64,000 bases of DNA from Acidobacteriota bacterium (GCA_019639135.1 JAHBSL010000001.1:310001-374000), one strand, 5' to 3'. Positions 54,061 to 62,820 are shown, counted from the stretch's first letter. A program made the numbers and translations. Notes: generated by a model from the letters alone, not told the origin.

Positions 54061-54912
54061 TTACGCCGAATAATCGTAAAAGCCCTTGCCGGATTTGCGC
54101 CCGAGCCAGCCGGCGTCAACGTACTTCTTAAGCAGCGGACAGGGCCGGTATTTCGGGTCGCCTAGCCCTTCATGGAGCACGTTGAGGATGGCGAGGCAGA
54201 CGTCGAGCCCGATGAAATCCGCAAGCGTCAGCGGCCCCATCGGGTGATTCATCCCGAGCTTCATTATCTCGTCGATCGCCTCGCGGGTCGCGACACCTTC
54301 GTGGAGTGCGAAGACCGCTTCGTTGATCATCGGCATCAGCACTCGGTTCGAGACAAATCCCGGATAATCGTTACACTCGACCGGCACCTTCCCAAACTTT
54401 TCCGATAGCTCCTTCACCTTCGCGTAAGTCGCGTCCGACGTTGCGATGCCGCGGATCACCTCGACCAGCTTCATCAGCGGAACCGGATTGAAAAAGTGCA
54501 TCCCGATGACCTTCTCCGGCCGCTTGGTTACCGCCGCTATCTTCGTGATCGAGATCGACGAGGTGTTTGATGAAAGAATCGCCTCCGGCCCGCAGATCGC
54601 ATCGAGCTTCTCGAATATGGTCTTCTTGATGTCAAAGTTCTCCGTCGCCGCCTCAACGACCAACGTGCAGTCCTTCAGGTCCTCGAGCGCGGTCGTCGTC
54701 CTGATGCGGCCGAGCACTTCTGCCTTCTGCTCCTCGGTCATCGTCTCTTTCTTGACGAAACGGTCGAGGCTCTTGCTGATATTTGCGACGCCGCGGTCAA
54801 CGAATTCCTGGCTGATGTCGCACATCACGACATCAAATCCCGAAGCGGCCGCCGTTTGAGCAATGCCGTTCCCCATCGTCCCGGCACCGATAACTCCAAT
54901 GATCTCACTCAT
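54061..54912 (-). CDS. 3-hydroxybutyryl-CoA dehydrogenase
   Basis: A 283-residue NAD-dependent dehydrogenase. [17 protein letters not shown] (residues 6-22) is the NAD-binding motif, [13 protein letters not shown] and the catalytic His in [17 protein letters not shown] follow, and [27 protein letters not shown] is the C-terminal substrate domain. The ATG at 54912 is chosen because the upstream open frame has an unrelated 36-residue extension that homologues lack. The activity interconverts acetoacetyl-CoA and 3-hydroxybutyryl-CoA in fatty-acid or butyrate metabolism. Confidence 0.92.
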   Translation of the reverse strand: MSEIIGVIGAGTMGNGIAQTAAASGFDVVMCDISQEFVDRGVANISKSLDRFVKKETMTEEQKAEVLGRIRTTTALEDLKDCTLVVEAATENFDIKKTIFEKLDAICGPEAILSSNTSSISITKIAAVTKRPEKVIGMHFFNPVPLMKLVEVIRGIATSDATYAKVKELSEKFGKVPVECNDYPGFVSNRVLMPMINEAVFALHEGVATREAIDEIMKLGMNHPMGPLTLADFIGLDVCLAILNVLHEGLGDPKYRPCPLLKKYVDAGWLGRKSGKGFYDYSA

Positions 54913-55041
54913 TTCGATATTGTTCCTGTTATAAAATGGTTTGGTATTCGAAAAGTAAAGAATATCGAAACGCCCCTGCCAAAACAAACAAGCGGCAGGG
55001 TTTAGGCCCTTGCCGCTCACGGTCTGCGTGTCCAGATACTC

Positions 55042-55479
55042 CTATTGCCAACTGTTCGGCGGCGGAGGTGGCGAGTGGAACTGCCCGCCGGCACCATCCA
55101 CGTTGTAAAGTGCCTTGCCCATATCGCCGAAAAAGAACCAAAGGGCATAAACACCTAAGGCCGTCCCGATCGGGAAACTAAGAAGCGAAAGAATGGCGAC
55201 AACGATCCCGAGCGTCCGGCCGATCGGCTGTACCTTCCCAACCTTGTAACCGGCATAAAAATCGAGCGCCGCAAAAAGAAACACAAGTACCGCGACAACG
55301 ATGGCCAAAACGACGAAAATGCCGCCCATCACCTTTTGTTCCTCGCGTCCGCCGGCAGCGATAAAAAACCCGCCGATCCCAACATAAATAAGCACGGTCA
55401 AAACCCCGCCGAGCACCTGCAGCCCGCCCTGCACATGAAAGAAAATACTGATCAACCGATTGTGTTCCTGTGGTGTCAT
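55042..55479 (-). CDS. Small polytopic membrane protein
   Basis: A 145-residue protein with about four membrane helices (GLQVLGGVLTVLIYVGIGGFFIAAG; GGIFVVLAIVVAVLVFLFAALDF; TLGIVVAILSLLSFPIGTALGVYALWFFF) and a Pro-rich tail. No named family is recognised. It sits upstream of the dehydrogenase on the same strand but 129 bp away, so co-transcription is uncertain. Confidence 0.65.
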   Translation of the reverse strand: MTPQEHNRLISIFFHVQGGLQVLGGVLTVLIYVGIGGFFIAAGGREEQKVMGGIFVVLAIVVAVLVFLFAALDFYAGYKVGKVQPIGRTLGIVVAILSLLSFPIGTALGVYALWFFFGDMGKALYNVDGAGGQFHSPPPPPNSWQ

Positions 55480-55608
55480 AATTGTATGTCTCGTTCCGTC
55501 TGAACATTTTACCGTTCAATGCAATTTCATGCTCACCGCTCAGGCCGCGATTTGCGGTGATCTGGAACCCTTTGCATCAAATTTCTAGCCGATGAATTCG
55601 TTATCGAT

Positions 55609-56061
55609 TCAAACGCCGATAGTCAACCATACCTCGAGAGGATCAGAAACGGCATTTGATCCTTCGGGTTCGACTTCGACGTAAATGTGAGTTGGATTCC
55701 AACTCTTCCCTTTGCTAAGCCGTAATTCATACTTGCCTTTCGGTATATCCTTGAAACAAAACACCCCGTCGCTAGCGGTCTTGCAAACCGCGATTCTATT
55801 CTGATCGCCGCGAGTTCTCAGACTCTTCTGTTTTATCCACTCTGGATTATCAAATACTTCAACCAGGACCTCGCCCAATGGGACTCCATTTGAATCGACG
55901 ACTTTCCCATTAAGGTGACGGTACTTCCTTTCTTCGACATACGCTTCGACCATGTTCCCGCCCTCGTAGGTCGTTTCCGAAGCATCTACTGGCAGGCACT
56001 TGCACCCGCACGAGCCGAACCCGGATAAGAGAAAGGCTGCAGAGATAAGCATTTCCAACAT
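55609..56061 (-). CDS. Lipoprotein with carboxypeptidase-regulatory-like domain
   Basis: A 150-residue protein with an N-terminal export segment (MLISAAFLLSGFGSCGC) and a lipobox-like GFGSC. Residues of about 45-145 match the CarboxypepD_reg/SpaA-like beta-sandwich: LNGKVVDSNGVPLGEVLVEVFD, DGVFCFKDIPKGKYELRLSKG. The domain is a structural module in surface and secreted proteins. No partner gene is evident. Confidence 0.72.
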   Translation of the reverse strand: MLEMLISAAFLLSGFGSCGCKCLPVDASETTYEGGNMVEAYVEERKYRHLNGKVVDSNGVPLGEVLVEVFDNPEWIKQKSLRTRGDQNRIAVCKTASDGVFCFKDIPKGKYELRLSKGKSWNPTHIYVEVEPEGSNAVSDPLEVWLTIGV

Positions 56062-56386
56062 AGTTATGTTCCTCTACGATCAGCTTGAAACCAACGGGGT
56101 CTGGCCAGCGATATTGCGATTTCCGTCGGCGCCGGCGGGCTTCAAACGGTTCCCCTTTAAGAGAGCGTGAATGCGGCCGAATGCTCATTTGAGACGAATA
56201 CTTCGCCGCAAGTTGCCCGAGGGCATTATAGCCCGCCCGCCCGGGAAATGCGTCACCAAATTGGTGTAGTGCAGAAGGAACCGCAGGCAGAGATCAGATT
56301 GGCCGCCCGCTCTCGCGGCTTGCCGCCCGATTACCGATTTTCTTCATTTCTTCTTCCGTGGTTAAGACATTCAACGACCAATGCCA

Positions 56387-56493
56387 CCGTCTTCGACGGT
56401 TCGGGTTCAGATCGGGAGGCGACCCACGTCTTGCGACGTGGGCTACATCAATCCCGTAGTCTTCGACTACTCAAGCAGGCCGGCTAAAGCCGG
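56387..56493. repeat. Cluster of four REP-like hairpins
   Basis: Four adjacent inverted repeats: ACCGTC/GACGGT around TTC (56387-56401), CCCACGTC/GACGTGGG around TTGC (56423-56442), GTAGTC/GACTAC around TTC (56456-56470), and CCGGCT/AGCCGG around AA (56480-56493). They sit in a row with 10-20 bp between them, as in REP/BIME-type elements. Confidence 0.78.
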
Positions 56494-56552
56494 AATCAGA
56501 TAAATGCGGAACTCGGAATGATGAATGCGGAACCTGGACCTCACCCCTCCGC

Positions 56553-56633
56553 AACTTTGAAACTTTGAAACTCTCTAACTCTGTAACTCTGAAACTCTGT
56601 AACTTCGCAACTCTCGCAACTTCGAAACTATCC
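56553..56633 (+). repeat. Octamer tandem array (AACTYTGW)
   Basis: About ten 8-9-bp units beginning AACT, for example AACTTTGA x2, AACTCTGT, AACTCTGA, AACTCTGT, AACTTCGC, AACTCTCGC and AACTTCGA. Units are degenerate but the spacing is regular. Confidence 0.75.
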
Positions 56634-56720
56634 AGAACTTCCATTTCATCCATATCTTCCATATCTCACGGATCGCCGTTCACTTTCGATAAACGGTTAA
56701 AGAAAATGGACAGCGGGAGG

Positions 56721-56759
56721 TTCGTCAATCGTGAATCGTCAATCGTGAATCGTCAATAG
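56721..56759 (+). repeat. Heptamer tandem array (ATCGTSA)
   Basis: TTCGTCA, ATCGTGA, ATCGTCA, ATCGTGA, ATCGTCA, then a partial ATAG. The units alternate between C and G at the sixth base. Confidence 0.78.
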
Positions 56760-56877
56760 TTCGTGAAGAAGAACTTTTTGCAGGGCCTTTTGCAGCTTTA
56801 TGACTCTGCAGGAAAGCGTCCTTTAACGCGGAGTCCGCAAGGATCGCAGAGGCGGATATTTTTAGCGATCAGCTCTA

Positions 56878-56954
56878 AGCCATTAGCCATTAGCCAGTAG
56901 CCAGTAGCCAGTAGCCAGTAGCCAGTAGTCAGTAGTCAGTAGTCAGTAGTCAGA
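56878..56954 (+). repeat. Heptamer tandem array (AGYCAKT)
   Basis: Eleven contiguous 7-bp units with no gaps: AGCCATT x2, AGCCAGT x5, AGTCAGT x3 and AGTCAGA. Variants are ordered in blocks, as expected from expansion by slippage or unequal exchange. Confidence 0.92.
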
Positions 56955-56967
56955 ATGCGAAAGGATG

Positions 56968-57002
56968 CCAAAGACCAAAGACCAAAAACCAAAGACCGAA
57001 GC
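56968..57002 (+). repeat. Heptamer tandem array (CCAAAGA)
   Basis: Five contiguous 7-bp units: CCAAAGA, CCAAAGA, CCAAAAA, CCAAAGA, CCGAAGC. Confidence 0.85.
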
Positions 57003-57066
57003 CCAATGTCCTCTCTTAACCAATTTACGATGGTCCAATTAACAATTGACAATGCGGAAGAATGCC

Positions 57067-57115
57067 AAATCCCAAATCCCAAATCCCAAATCCCAAATCC
57101 CACATCACAAATCGC
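57067..57115 (+). repeat. Heptamer tandem array (AAATCCC)
   Basis: Seven contiguous 7-bp units: AAATCCC five times, then ACATCAC and AAATCGC. A short stretch just before it (AATTAAC, AATTGAC at about 57038-57051) also has a 7-bp period. Confidence 0.92.
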
Positions 57116-57129
57116 CAGACCCGGCCGCG

Positions 57130-57246
57130 TGTCCCAGTTGTCCCAGATGTCCCATCTGTCCCATTCGTTCCAAGCGTTTCAGGCGTTTCAAGTGCTTCAA
57201 GTGTTTCAGGCATTTCATTTCTTTCATTCGTTTCAACTGGTTCAGA
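57130..57246 (+). repeat. Nonamer tandem array (TGTCCCANN to CGTTTCANN)
   Basis: Thirteen contiguous 9-bp units, gradually changing along the array from TGTCCCAGT to CGTTTCAAG and TGGTTCAGA. The unit keeps T-C-C/T-C-A in fixed positions. Being a multiple of three, it stays open in several frames on both strands. Confidence 0.85.
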
Positions 57247-57319
57247 AGCATATGCTCACATTAAAAAATGAAACACTACCTAGGGCGAGAACCGAAAAAT
57301 GGAATGACCGAGGCACCTT

Positions 57320-57349
57320 TTCGGACAAACAGGCGTTTCCGCGTATAAT
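57320..57349 (+). promoter_or_regulatory. Promoter of guaA
   Basis: -35 TTCGGA (57320-57325), 18-bp spacer and perfect -10 TATAAT (57344-57349). It gives a leader of about 22 nt to the TTG start and sits after the repeat arrays, so guaA transcription need not pass through them. Confidence 0.68.
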
Positions 57350-57377
57350 CGGCATTTACCCAAAAGGAGCTTACCGT

Positions 57378-58922
57378 TTGCAGCACGAACTCATAGTTAT
57401 CCTCGATTTTGGCTCGCAGTACACGCAGCTTATCGCCCGCCGCGTCCGCGAGCAGGGCGTTTATTGCGAGATACACCCCTTTCATTTGGCGGCCGAGGCG
57501 ATCGCCGCAAAGCAGCCGAAGGGCGTGATACTTTCGGGCGGGCCATCGAGCGTGACCGACGAGGACGCGCCGCGGATCGAGCCCGGGTTCTACGACAAGA
57601 TCAAGGCGCCGATACTCGGCATCTGCTATGGGATGCAGCTTGCCGCCATCGACCTCGGCGGGCGGAGCGAACCGGCCGCTCGGCGCGAATATGGCCACGC
57701 AAAGCTCAAGGTGTTGAGCGGCTCAACTCGGCTCTTCAACGAGCTGCCGTTCGAACTCGACGTTTGGATGAGCCACGGCGACCACGTAACCGAGATCCCG
57801 CCCGGCTTTCACAAAACGGCGACGACCGGCGACGTCATCACAGCAATGGAATCGGACGAGCGGGGCATTTATTGCGTCCAATTTCACCCGGAGGTCTCGC
57901 ATACGCCGCTTGGCAAGGAAGTGCTTCGCAATTTCCTTTTCGGCATCTGCGGCTGCAAGGGCGACTGGACGCCGGCGAGCTTTATCAAGGAAGAGATCGA
58001 GCGGATACGCGAAACGGTCGGCCCGGACGACCGCGTCGTTTGCGGGCTCTCGGGCGGTGTCGATTCGACCGTCGCTGCGGCACTTGTCCACGAAGCGATC
58101 GGCGACCGGCAGACCTGCATCTTCGTTAACAACGGCCTGCTCCGCTACCGCGAATTTAAGGACACGCTCAAGGTTTACGAGGACAATCTGCACCTCAACG
58201 TCATCGGCGTTAACGCCTCAGCGGAATTCTACGCGGTGCTCGCCGGCATCAGCGACCCCGAGCAGAAGCGCAAGGCGATCGGGGGCAAATTCATCGACGT
58301 TTTCGACGCCGAAGCGCATAAGATCGGCGATGTGAAATGGCTCGTCCAGGGCACGCTTTACCCGGACGTGATCGAATCCGTAAGCCTCCGCGGAGCTTCG
58401 GTCACGATCAAAACGCACCACAACGTCGGCGGCCTGCCGGAGAAGATGAACCTTAAGCTGATCGAGCCGCTGCGGGAGCTTTTTAAGGACGAGGTCCGCA
58501 ACATCGGCCGCGACCTCGGCATCCCGGAGATGATCCTCGAACGCCATCCGTTTCCCGGCCCCGGCCTCGGCGTCCGCATCCTCGGGGACATCACGCCCGA
58601 AAAGGTCGAGATGCTGCAAAGGGCGGACAAGATCTTTATCGAAGAGCTCCACAACTTCGGGCTCTATCGCGAGGTCTGGCAGGCGTTCGCGGTGCTGCTG
58701 CCGATCCAGTCGGTCGGCGTGATGGGCGACTTCCGCACCTATGAGAAGACCGTTGCACTCCGGGCCGTTACCTCGACCGACGGGATGACGGCCGATTGGG
58801 CACGGCTCCCGCACGACTTTCTCGCCGCCGTCTCATCGCGAATAACCAGCGAGGTCCGCGGCATCAACCGCGTCGTTTACGACATCTCGTCAAAACCGCC
58901 AAGCACGATAGAATGGGAGTAG
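57378..58922 (+). CDS. guaA: GMP synthase (glutamine-hydrolysing)
   Basis: A 514-residue enzyme that aminates XMP to GMP. N-terminal class I glutamine amidotransferase with ILDFGSQYTQLIARR, GICYGMQLAA (nucleophile Cys near residue 88) and the His-x-Glu in FHPEVSHT; then the ATP-pyrophosphatase domain with the P-loop VVCGLSGGVDSTVAA, and the C-terminal dimerisation end VVYDISSKPPSTIEWE. Start is TTG 57378 with AAGGAG 8 bp upstream. The frame is open back to 56955, but that stretch is repeat DNA and lies upstream of the promoter. Confidence 0.96.
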   Translation: MQHELIVILDFGSQYTQLIARRVREQGVYCEIHPFHLAAEAIAAKQPKGVILSGGPSSVTDEDAPRIEPGFYDKIKAPILGICYGMQLAAIDLGGRSEPAARREYGHAKLKVLSGSTRLFNELPFELDVWMSHGDHVTEIPPGFHKTATTGDVITAMESDERGIYCVQFHPEVSHTPLGKEVLRNFLFGICGCKGDWTPASFIKEEIERIRETVGPDDRVVCGLSGGVDSTVAAALVHEAIGDRQTCIFVNNGLLRYREFKDTLKVYEDNLHLNVIGVNASAEFYAVLAGISDPEQKRKAIGGKFIDVFDAEAHKIGDVKWLVQGTLYPDVIESVSLRGASVTIKTHHNVGGLPEKMNLKLIEPLRELFKDEVRNIGRDLGIPEMILERHPFPGPGLGVRILGDITPEKVEMLQRADKIFIEELHNFGLYREVWQAFAVLLPIQSVGVMGDFRTYEKTVALRAVTSTDGMTADWARLPHDFLAAVSSRITSEVRGINRVVYDISSKPPSTIEWE

Positions 58923-58963
58923 GCGGTCGATGGAAAGTCCCGGCAAGTTCAGGGAAATAGATA

Positions 58964-59704
58964 GTGAGTGAAAGTCGAACCATCGTCAGTTTTCGGGACG
59001 TTGCTTTTGAAGTAGCAGGTGTTCGCATTCTTGAGGGCGTAAATCTCTCCGTCGCCCGCGGCGAGACGCTTGTCCTGCTCGGCGAATCTGGCTGCGGCAA
59101 GACCACCACGCTGAAGCTGATCAATCGGCTGATCGAACCGACCGAGGGCGAGGTTTTGGTAAACGGCGGCTCGACCATGGCGGTTGATGCGGTCGAGCTT
59201 CGTCGCGGCATCGGCTATGTGCTCCAAGAGGGCGGCTTATTTCCGCATATGACCGCCGCGGAGAATGTCGGCCTCCCCTTGCGGCTTGCCGGCCGCGATC
59301 GTGCACTTATCGAAGGCCGTGTTGCCGAAATGCTTGAGCTCGTCGGACTTGACCCGGAGCGTTTCGCCGCCCGCTTTCCGCATGAACTTTCCGGCGGCCA
59401 ACGGCAGCGTCTCGGCGTTGCACGAGCGCTTGTTGCTGATCCCGATCTGCTGCTGCTTGATGAACCCTTTGGAGCGCTTGATGCCTTGACCCGTGCCGCA
59501 CTTCAGCAGGAATTTGCCCGCATCGTCCGCGAGCTTGGCAAGACCGTCGTTTTCGTTACGCACGACCTCCACGAAGCAATGCTTCTCGGTTCGCGGATCG
59601 CATTGATGGACAAGGGCCGTGTCGTTTTTCTCGGAACGCCGGAGGAGTTTGCAGCCTCTCCGCTGCCGCTTGCGAGGGCATATCTTGAGACCGTTGCGTT
59701 ATGA
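58964..59704 (+). CDS. Osmoprotectant/EgtU-type ABC importer ATPase
   Basis: A 246-residue ATPase. Walker A GESGCGKTT (near residue 46), Q-loop LQEGGLFPHM, signature ELSGGQRQRLGVARAL, Walker B LLLLDEPFGALD and switch FVTHDLHEA. This is the OpuCA/ProV subgroup, but without the C-terminal CBS domains. Start is GTG 58964 and the stop overlaps the permease start as ATGA (59701-59704). It drives import with the fused permease-binding protein. Confidence 0.88.
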   Translation: MSESRTIVSFRDVAFEVAGVRILEGVNLSVARGETLVLLGESGCGKTTTLKLINRLIEPTEGEVLVNGGSTMAVDAVELRRGIGYVLQEGGLFPHMTAAENVGLPLRLAGRDRALIEGRVAEMLELVGLDPERFAARFPHELSGGQRQRLGVARALVADPDLLLLDEPFGALDALTRAALQQEFARIVRELGKTVVFVTHDLHEAMLLGSRIALMDKGRVVFLGTPEEFAASPLPLARAYLETVAL

Positions 59705-61254
59705 GCTTTCTCGATTTCATCACAGCAAACTGGCGGGAACTGATAATGCTGACCCGCGAACACATCGCGATCGTGATGCTCTCGACCGCGTTCGCCGTCG
59801 TGCTCGGGCTGCCGCTCGGCGTTTTGCTGACACGCGTTCGCGCACTTCAGGCTCCGGTTCTCGGCTTTGCCAATGTGATGCAAACGGTTCCGAGCCTCGC
59901 ACTTTTCGGGCTGCTGATCCCGATACCCTTCATCGGCGGCATCGGTGCACGGACGGCCGTAATAGCTCTCGCTCTTTACGCGCTTCTGCCGGTCATCCGC
60001 AACACGGTCACGGGGATTCTCGGCATCGACCCCAAGATCCGCGAGGCGGCGGATGCGATGGGAATGACCGGTGCGGAGAGGCTTCGGCTGGTCGAGCTTC
60101 CGCTCGCGGCTCCCGTGATCCTGACCGGGATCCGGGTCGCCGTCGTCATCTCGGTCGGTGTCGCCACCGTCGCCGCCGCGGTGGGGGCGGGCGGCTTGGG
60201 TACTTACATTTTTCGGGGGCTCCGGCAAAACGATAACAATCTGCTGATCGCCGGTGCGGTCGCTTCGGCATTGCTCGCATTGCTTTTCGACCTAGCACTC
60301 GGCCAGATCGAGCGGTCCTTTACTATTGGTGAAAGAACCAAGCGGACGAGCCGACGCATTATCGGGCTTGGCATCGCCGGAGCCTTGGCCGCAGTTGCGG
60401 TCGTGGGCGGTCTCTTGGTCTCACAGGCGAACCTTGGCCGGGCAGGCGAACTTCCGGCTTCCGGTGAGAGGATCGTTGTCGGCTCGAAGGACTTCACGGA
60501 ATCGATCATCCTCGCCGAGATACTTACGCAGTTGCTTGAGGGTGAGGGTTTTGCCGTCGAGCGGCAGTTCGAGCTCGGTGGGAACCTCCCGCATGATTCG
60601 CTCCTCGCAGGCAAGATTGACGTCTATCCTGAATATACCGGTACGGCCTTCACGGCGATCCTGAAGCGCGATCCCATAACCGATCCCGAAGTGGTCTATC
60701 GCGAAACGGCCGGATCATATGAAAGGGAGTTCGGGCTCGTGCTCAGCCCGCCGCTCGGCTTTGCCAATGACTTTGCGATCCTCATTCGCGGCGACGTCGC
60801 CCGATTGCAGAGACTGCGGACGATCTCGGACACCGTTCCCGTTTCGCGCGATTGGCAGGCCGGCTTTGGCCAGGACTTTATGTCGCGGGCCGATGGCTAT
60901 CCGGGCTTTGTCCGGGCTTACGGATTTGCCTTCGCACGCCAGCCCCGTGAAATGGATCTTTCGCTAACGTACAGAGCTCTCGCGGCCGGCGAACTCGACA
61001 TCATCGCCGGCAATTCGACCGACGGGCTTATCTCGGCGCTCGACCTTTTTCAGCTTCAGGACGACCGGCGGTACTTCCCGCCCTACGAAGCAGTTTTTGT
61101 CGCCCGCCGGGATAAGGCCGAGTTGCTGCGTCCGGCCTTTGAACGGCTTCGGAATGCGATCTCGACAGAGGAAATGCGTAAGATGAACCTTGAGGTTGAT
61201 GGTAATAAGCGGCAGCCTCGCGAAGTTGCAGCCGAATGGCTTCGGGAAAATTAG
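59701..61254 (+). CDS. Fused permease and substrate-binding protein of an OpuC/EgtU-type importer
   Basis: A 517-residue fusion. Residues 1 to about 215 are a BPD permease with five to six helices and the EAA-like loop KIREAADAMGMTGAERLRLVELPLAAP. A further membrane helix (IIGLGIAGALAAVAVVGGLLVSQA, about 222-245) leads to a ProX/OpuBC-type ligand-binding domain (about 260-517) opening IVVGSKDFTESIILAEILTQLLE and including GKIDVYPEYTGTAF. Such fusions occur in quaternary-ammonium importers and in the ergothioneine importer EgtUBC. The ligand could be betaine, choline or ergothioneine; it is not decided here. Confidence 0.87.
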   Translation: MSFLDFITANWRELIMLTREHIAIVMLSTAFAVVLGLPLGVLLTRVRALQAPVLGFANVMQTVPSLALFGLLIPIPFIGGIGARTAVIALALYALLPVIRNTVTGILGIDPKIREAADAMGMTGAERLRLVELPLAAPVILTGIRVAVVISVGVATVAAAVGAGGLGTYIFRGLRQNDNNLLIAGAVASALLALLFDLALGQIERSFTIGERTKRTSRRIIGLGIAGALAAVAVVGGLLVSQANLGRAGELPASGERIVVGSKDFTESIILAEILTQLLEGEGFAVERQFELGGNLPHDSLLAGKIDVYPEYTGTAFTAILKRDPITDPEVVYRETAGSYEREFGLVLSPPLGFANDFAILIRGDVARLQRLRTISDTVPVSRDWQAGFGQDFMSRADGYPGFVRAYGFAFARQPREMDLSLTYRALAAGELDIIAGNSTDGLISALDLFQLQDDRRYFPPYEAVFVARRDKAELLRPAFERLRNAISTEEMRKMNLEVDGNKRQPREVAAEWLREN

Positions 61255-61615
61255 CTTGCTAACGAGGCTAATCTATTGTAATCTATTGGTTTGATAATTC
61301 CTTCTCTCTTTTGTCGACGGTAAGCAGGCCTTCGCTGTGAAGGCAGGCATGGATATTGCGGGAGTTGGTTCGTTAGATAGAGTCAGAAGTTGTGCGGTGC
61401 GCCCGCACGCTCTCGCGTTGGTCATTCGCTGCAACCGTTACACCGAAAGTCTCAACCCACCGTAAGAAAGCTTCTTTGCCCAACTTGGATCATTTGCCCT
61501 GACGGCAACAGTATATTTTCGCCTTGGGGCCGAAGGGACCACATCAAAGCGGTCCGGCGAACATTGTAGTTTCGCACGCTTTGGTCCAGGTTACCGATAG
61601 AGAGAGAAAAATTTA
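61255..61615 (+). other. Long leader region before the DEAD-box helicase gene
   Basis: A 361-bp gap with no gene and no clear terminator after the importer gene. A TATATT hexamer lies at about 61511-61516, but I found no convincing -35. The stretch from 61517 has GC-rich segments (GCCTTGGGGCCGAAGGG; GGTCCGGCGAAC) that could fold. Cold-inducible DEAD-box genes often have long structured leaders, so an RNA element is possible but not shown. Confidence 0.35.
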
Positions 61616-62800
61616 ATGAGTTTTAGTGAACTAGGCTTGCGCGCCGACATTGCGGCAAAGTGCGAGCAAATGGGCTTTACCGAGCCTACACCCATCCAAA
61701 AACAGGCAATCCCGATCGTACTTCGGGGCGGCGACGTCATCGGAACGGCACAAACGGGAACGGGCAAAACTGCCGCGTTCCTGCTGCCGATACTCCAGAA
61801 ATTCGAGAAAAAGCCGGGCCGCGGACTACGCGTGCTGGTTCTCGCTCCGACCCGCGAACTTGCCAATCAGATCGAGGTAGAATGCCGTAAATTTGCCCCG
61901 AAGGGCATCACCTGTGCCGCCATCATCGGCGGTTCCGGCTACGGCAAGCAGATTCAGTCGCTCGAACGCGGCGTCAACATACTTATCGCCACACCCGGCC
62001 GCCTGATCGATTTCATGGAGCAGGGCATGGTCAATTTCAACGGGCTTACAACGCTCGTGCTTGACGAAGCCGACCGAATGCTCGATATGGGCTTCCTTCC
62101 TGCTATCAAGCGGATCGTCAAGGCAGTTCCAAAAGAACGACAGACGCTTTTCTTCTCGGCAACGATGTCGCCCGAGATGGAAGCCATCGCGATGCAGATC
62201 GTCCGCGACCCCGAGTTCGTCTCGGTCGGCTCGCGGGGCAAGGCCGCTCACACAATCGAGCAATTTGCGTATCCGGTTGCACAACAGCACAAGATGCCGC
62301 TCTTGCTCGAACTGCTAAAGATCGAACCCTTCGAACGCGTGCTTGTCTTCACCCGCACGAAGCGCGGAGCAGACCGCCTCGCGACCGTGCTCGAAAGATG
62401 GGATCACCGCTCGAACCGTATCCACGGCGACCGCTCGCAGTCGCAGCGGGAGGCGGCACTTCGTTCCTTCAAGACCGGCCGTACCAATATCCTTGTCGCA
62501 ACTGATGTTGCCGCACGCGGGATCGACATCGACTCGGTCTCGCACGTGATAAACTACGACATACCTGAGGTTCCGGAGGACTACGTTCACCGCATCGGCC
62601 GCACAGGGCGAGCCGGTAACGCCGGCCGGGCGATCACGCTTGTAACCGCCGCGGATGAACTTTCGATGCGTGCCATCGAGCGGCTAACGGGACAGGAGGT
62701 CGAACGCGTTCACCTACCGAATTTCGGCGGTGAAGTGGCACGGCCGGCCGTCCCGGTCAAGAGCTACCGTTCATTCGGCAGAGGACGACGGCGGAGGTAA
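61616..62800 (+). CDS. DEAD-box ATP-dependent RNA helicase (RhlE-like)
   Basis: A 394-residue SF2 helicase. Order of motifs: Q motif GFTEPTPIQKQAIP, motif I AQTGTGKTAAF, Ia PTRELANQ, Ib TPGRL, II DEADRMLDMGF, III SAT, then C-terminal IV VFTRTKRGAD, V ARGIDIDSVSHVINYD and VI HRIGRTGRAG. A short basic tail (GRGRRRR) ends the protein. The RhlE group fits best by length and by the FSELGLRADI opening. It remodels rRNA or mRNA in the cytosol. A zinc-ribbon gene follows 20 bp later. Confidence 0.92.
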   Translation: MSFSELGLRADIAAKCEQMGFTEPTPIQKQAIPIVLRGGDVIGTAQTGTGKTAAFLLPILQKFEKKPGRGLRVLVLAPTRELANQIEVECRKFAPKGITCAAIIGGSGYGKQIQSLERGVNILIATPGRLIDFMEQGMVNFNGLTTLVLDEADRMLDMGFLPAIKRIVKAVPKERQTLFFSATMSPEMEAIAMQIVRDPEFVSVGSRGKAAHTIEQFAYPVAQQHKMPLLLELLKIEPFERVLVFTRTKRGADRLATVLERWDHRSNRIHGDRSQSQREAALRSFKTGRTNILVATDVAARGIDIDSVSHVINYDIPEVPEDYVHRIGRTGRAGNAGRAITLVTAADELSMRAIERLTGQEVERVHLPNFGGEVARPAVPVKSYRSFGRGRRRR

Positions 62801-62820
62801 CAAAAAGTTTGGAGAGAGAT

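Larger units (their letters stand above)
56062..57377. other. 1.3-kb gene-free region packed with repeats upstream of guaA
   Basis: No supported gene is present. The left part (56062-56380) has no repeats I can recognise. From 56387 to 56493 are four close inverted repeats, and from 56553 to 57246 there are at least six different tandem short-repeat arrays, all annotated separately here. The guaA promoter is at 57320-57349. Long open frames run through the arrays only because repeat units lack stop codons. Confidence 0.9.

Noticed and set aside
56878..57246. Possible CRISPR array
   Set aside because: The units are 7-9 bp and touch each other with no unique spacers; there are no cas genes.
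56955..57377. N-terminal extension of the guaA frame
   Set aside because: It is made of tandem repeats and lies upstream of the guaA promoter; the TTG at 57378 with AAGGAG is a better start and gives the normal protein length.
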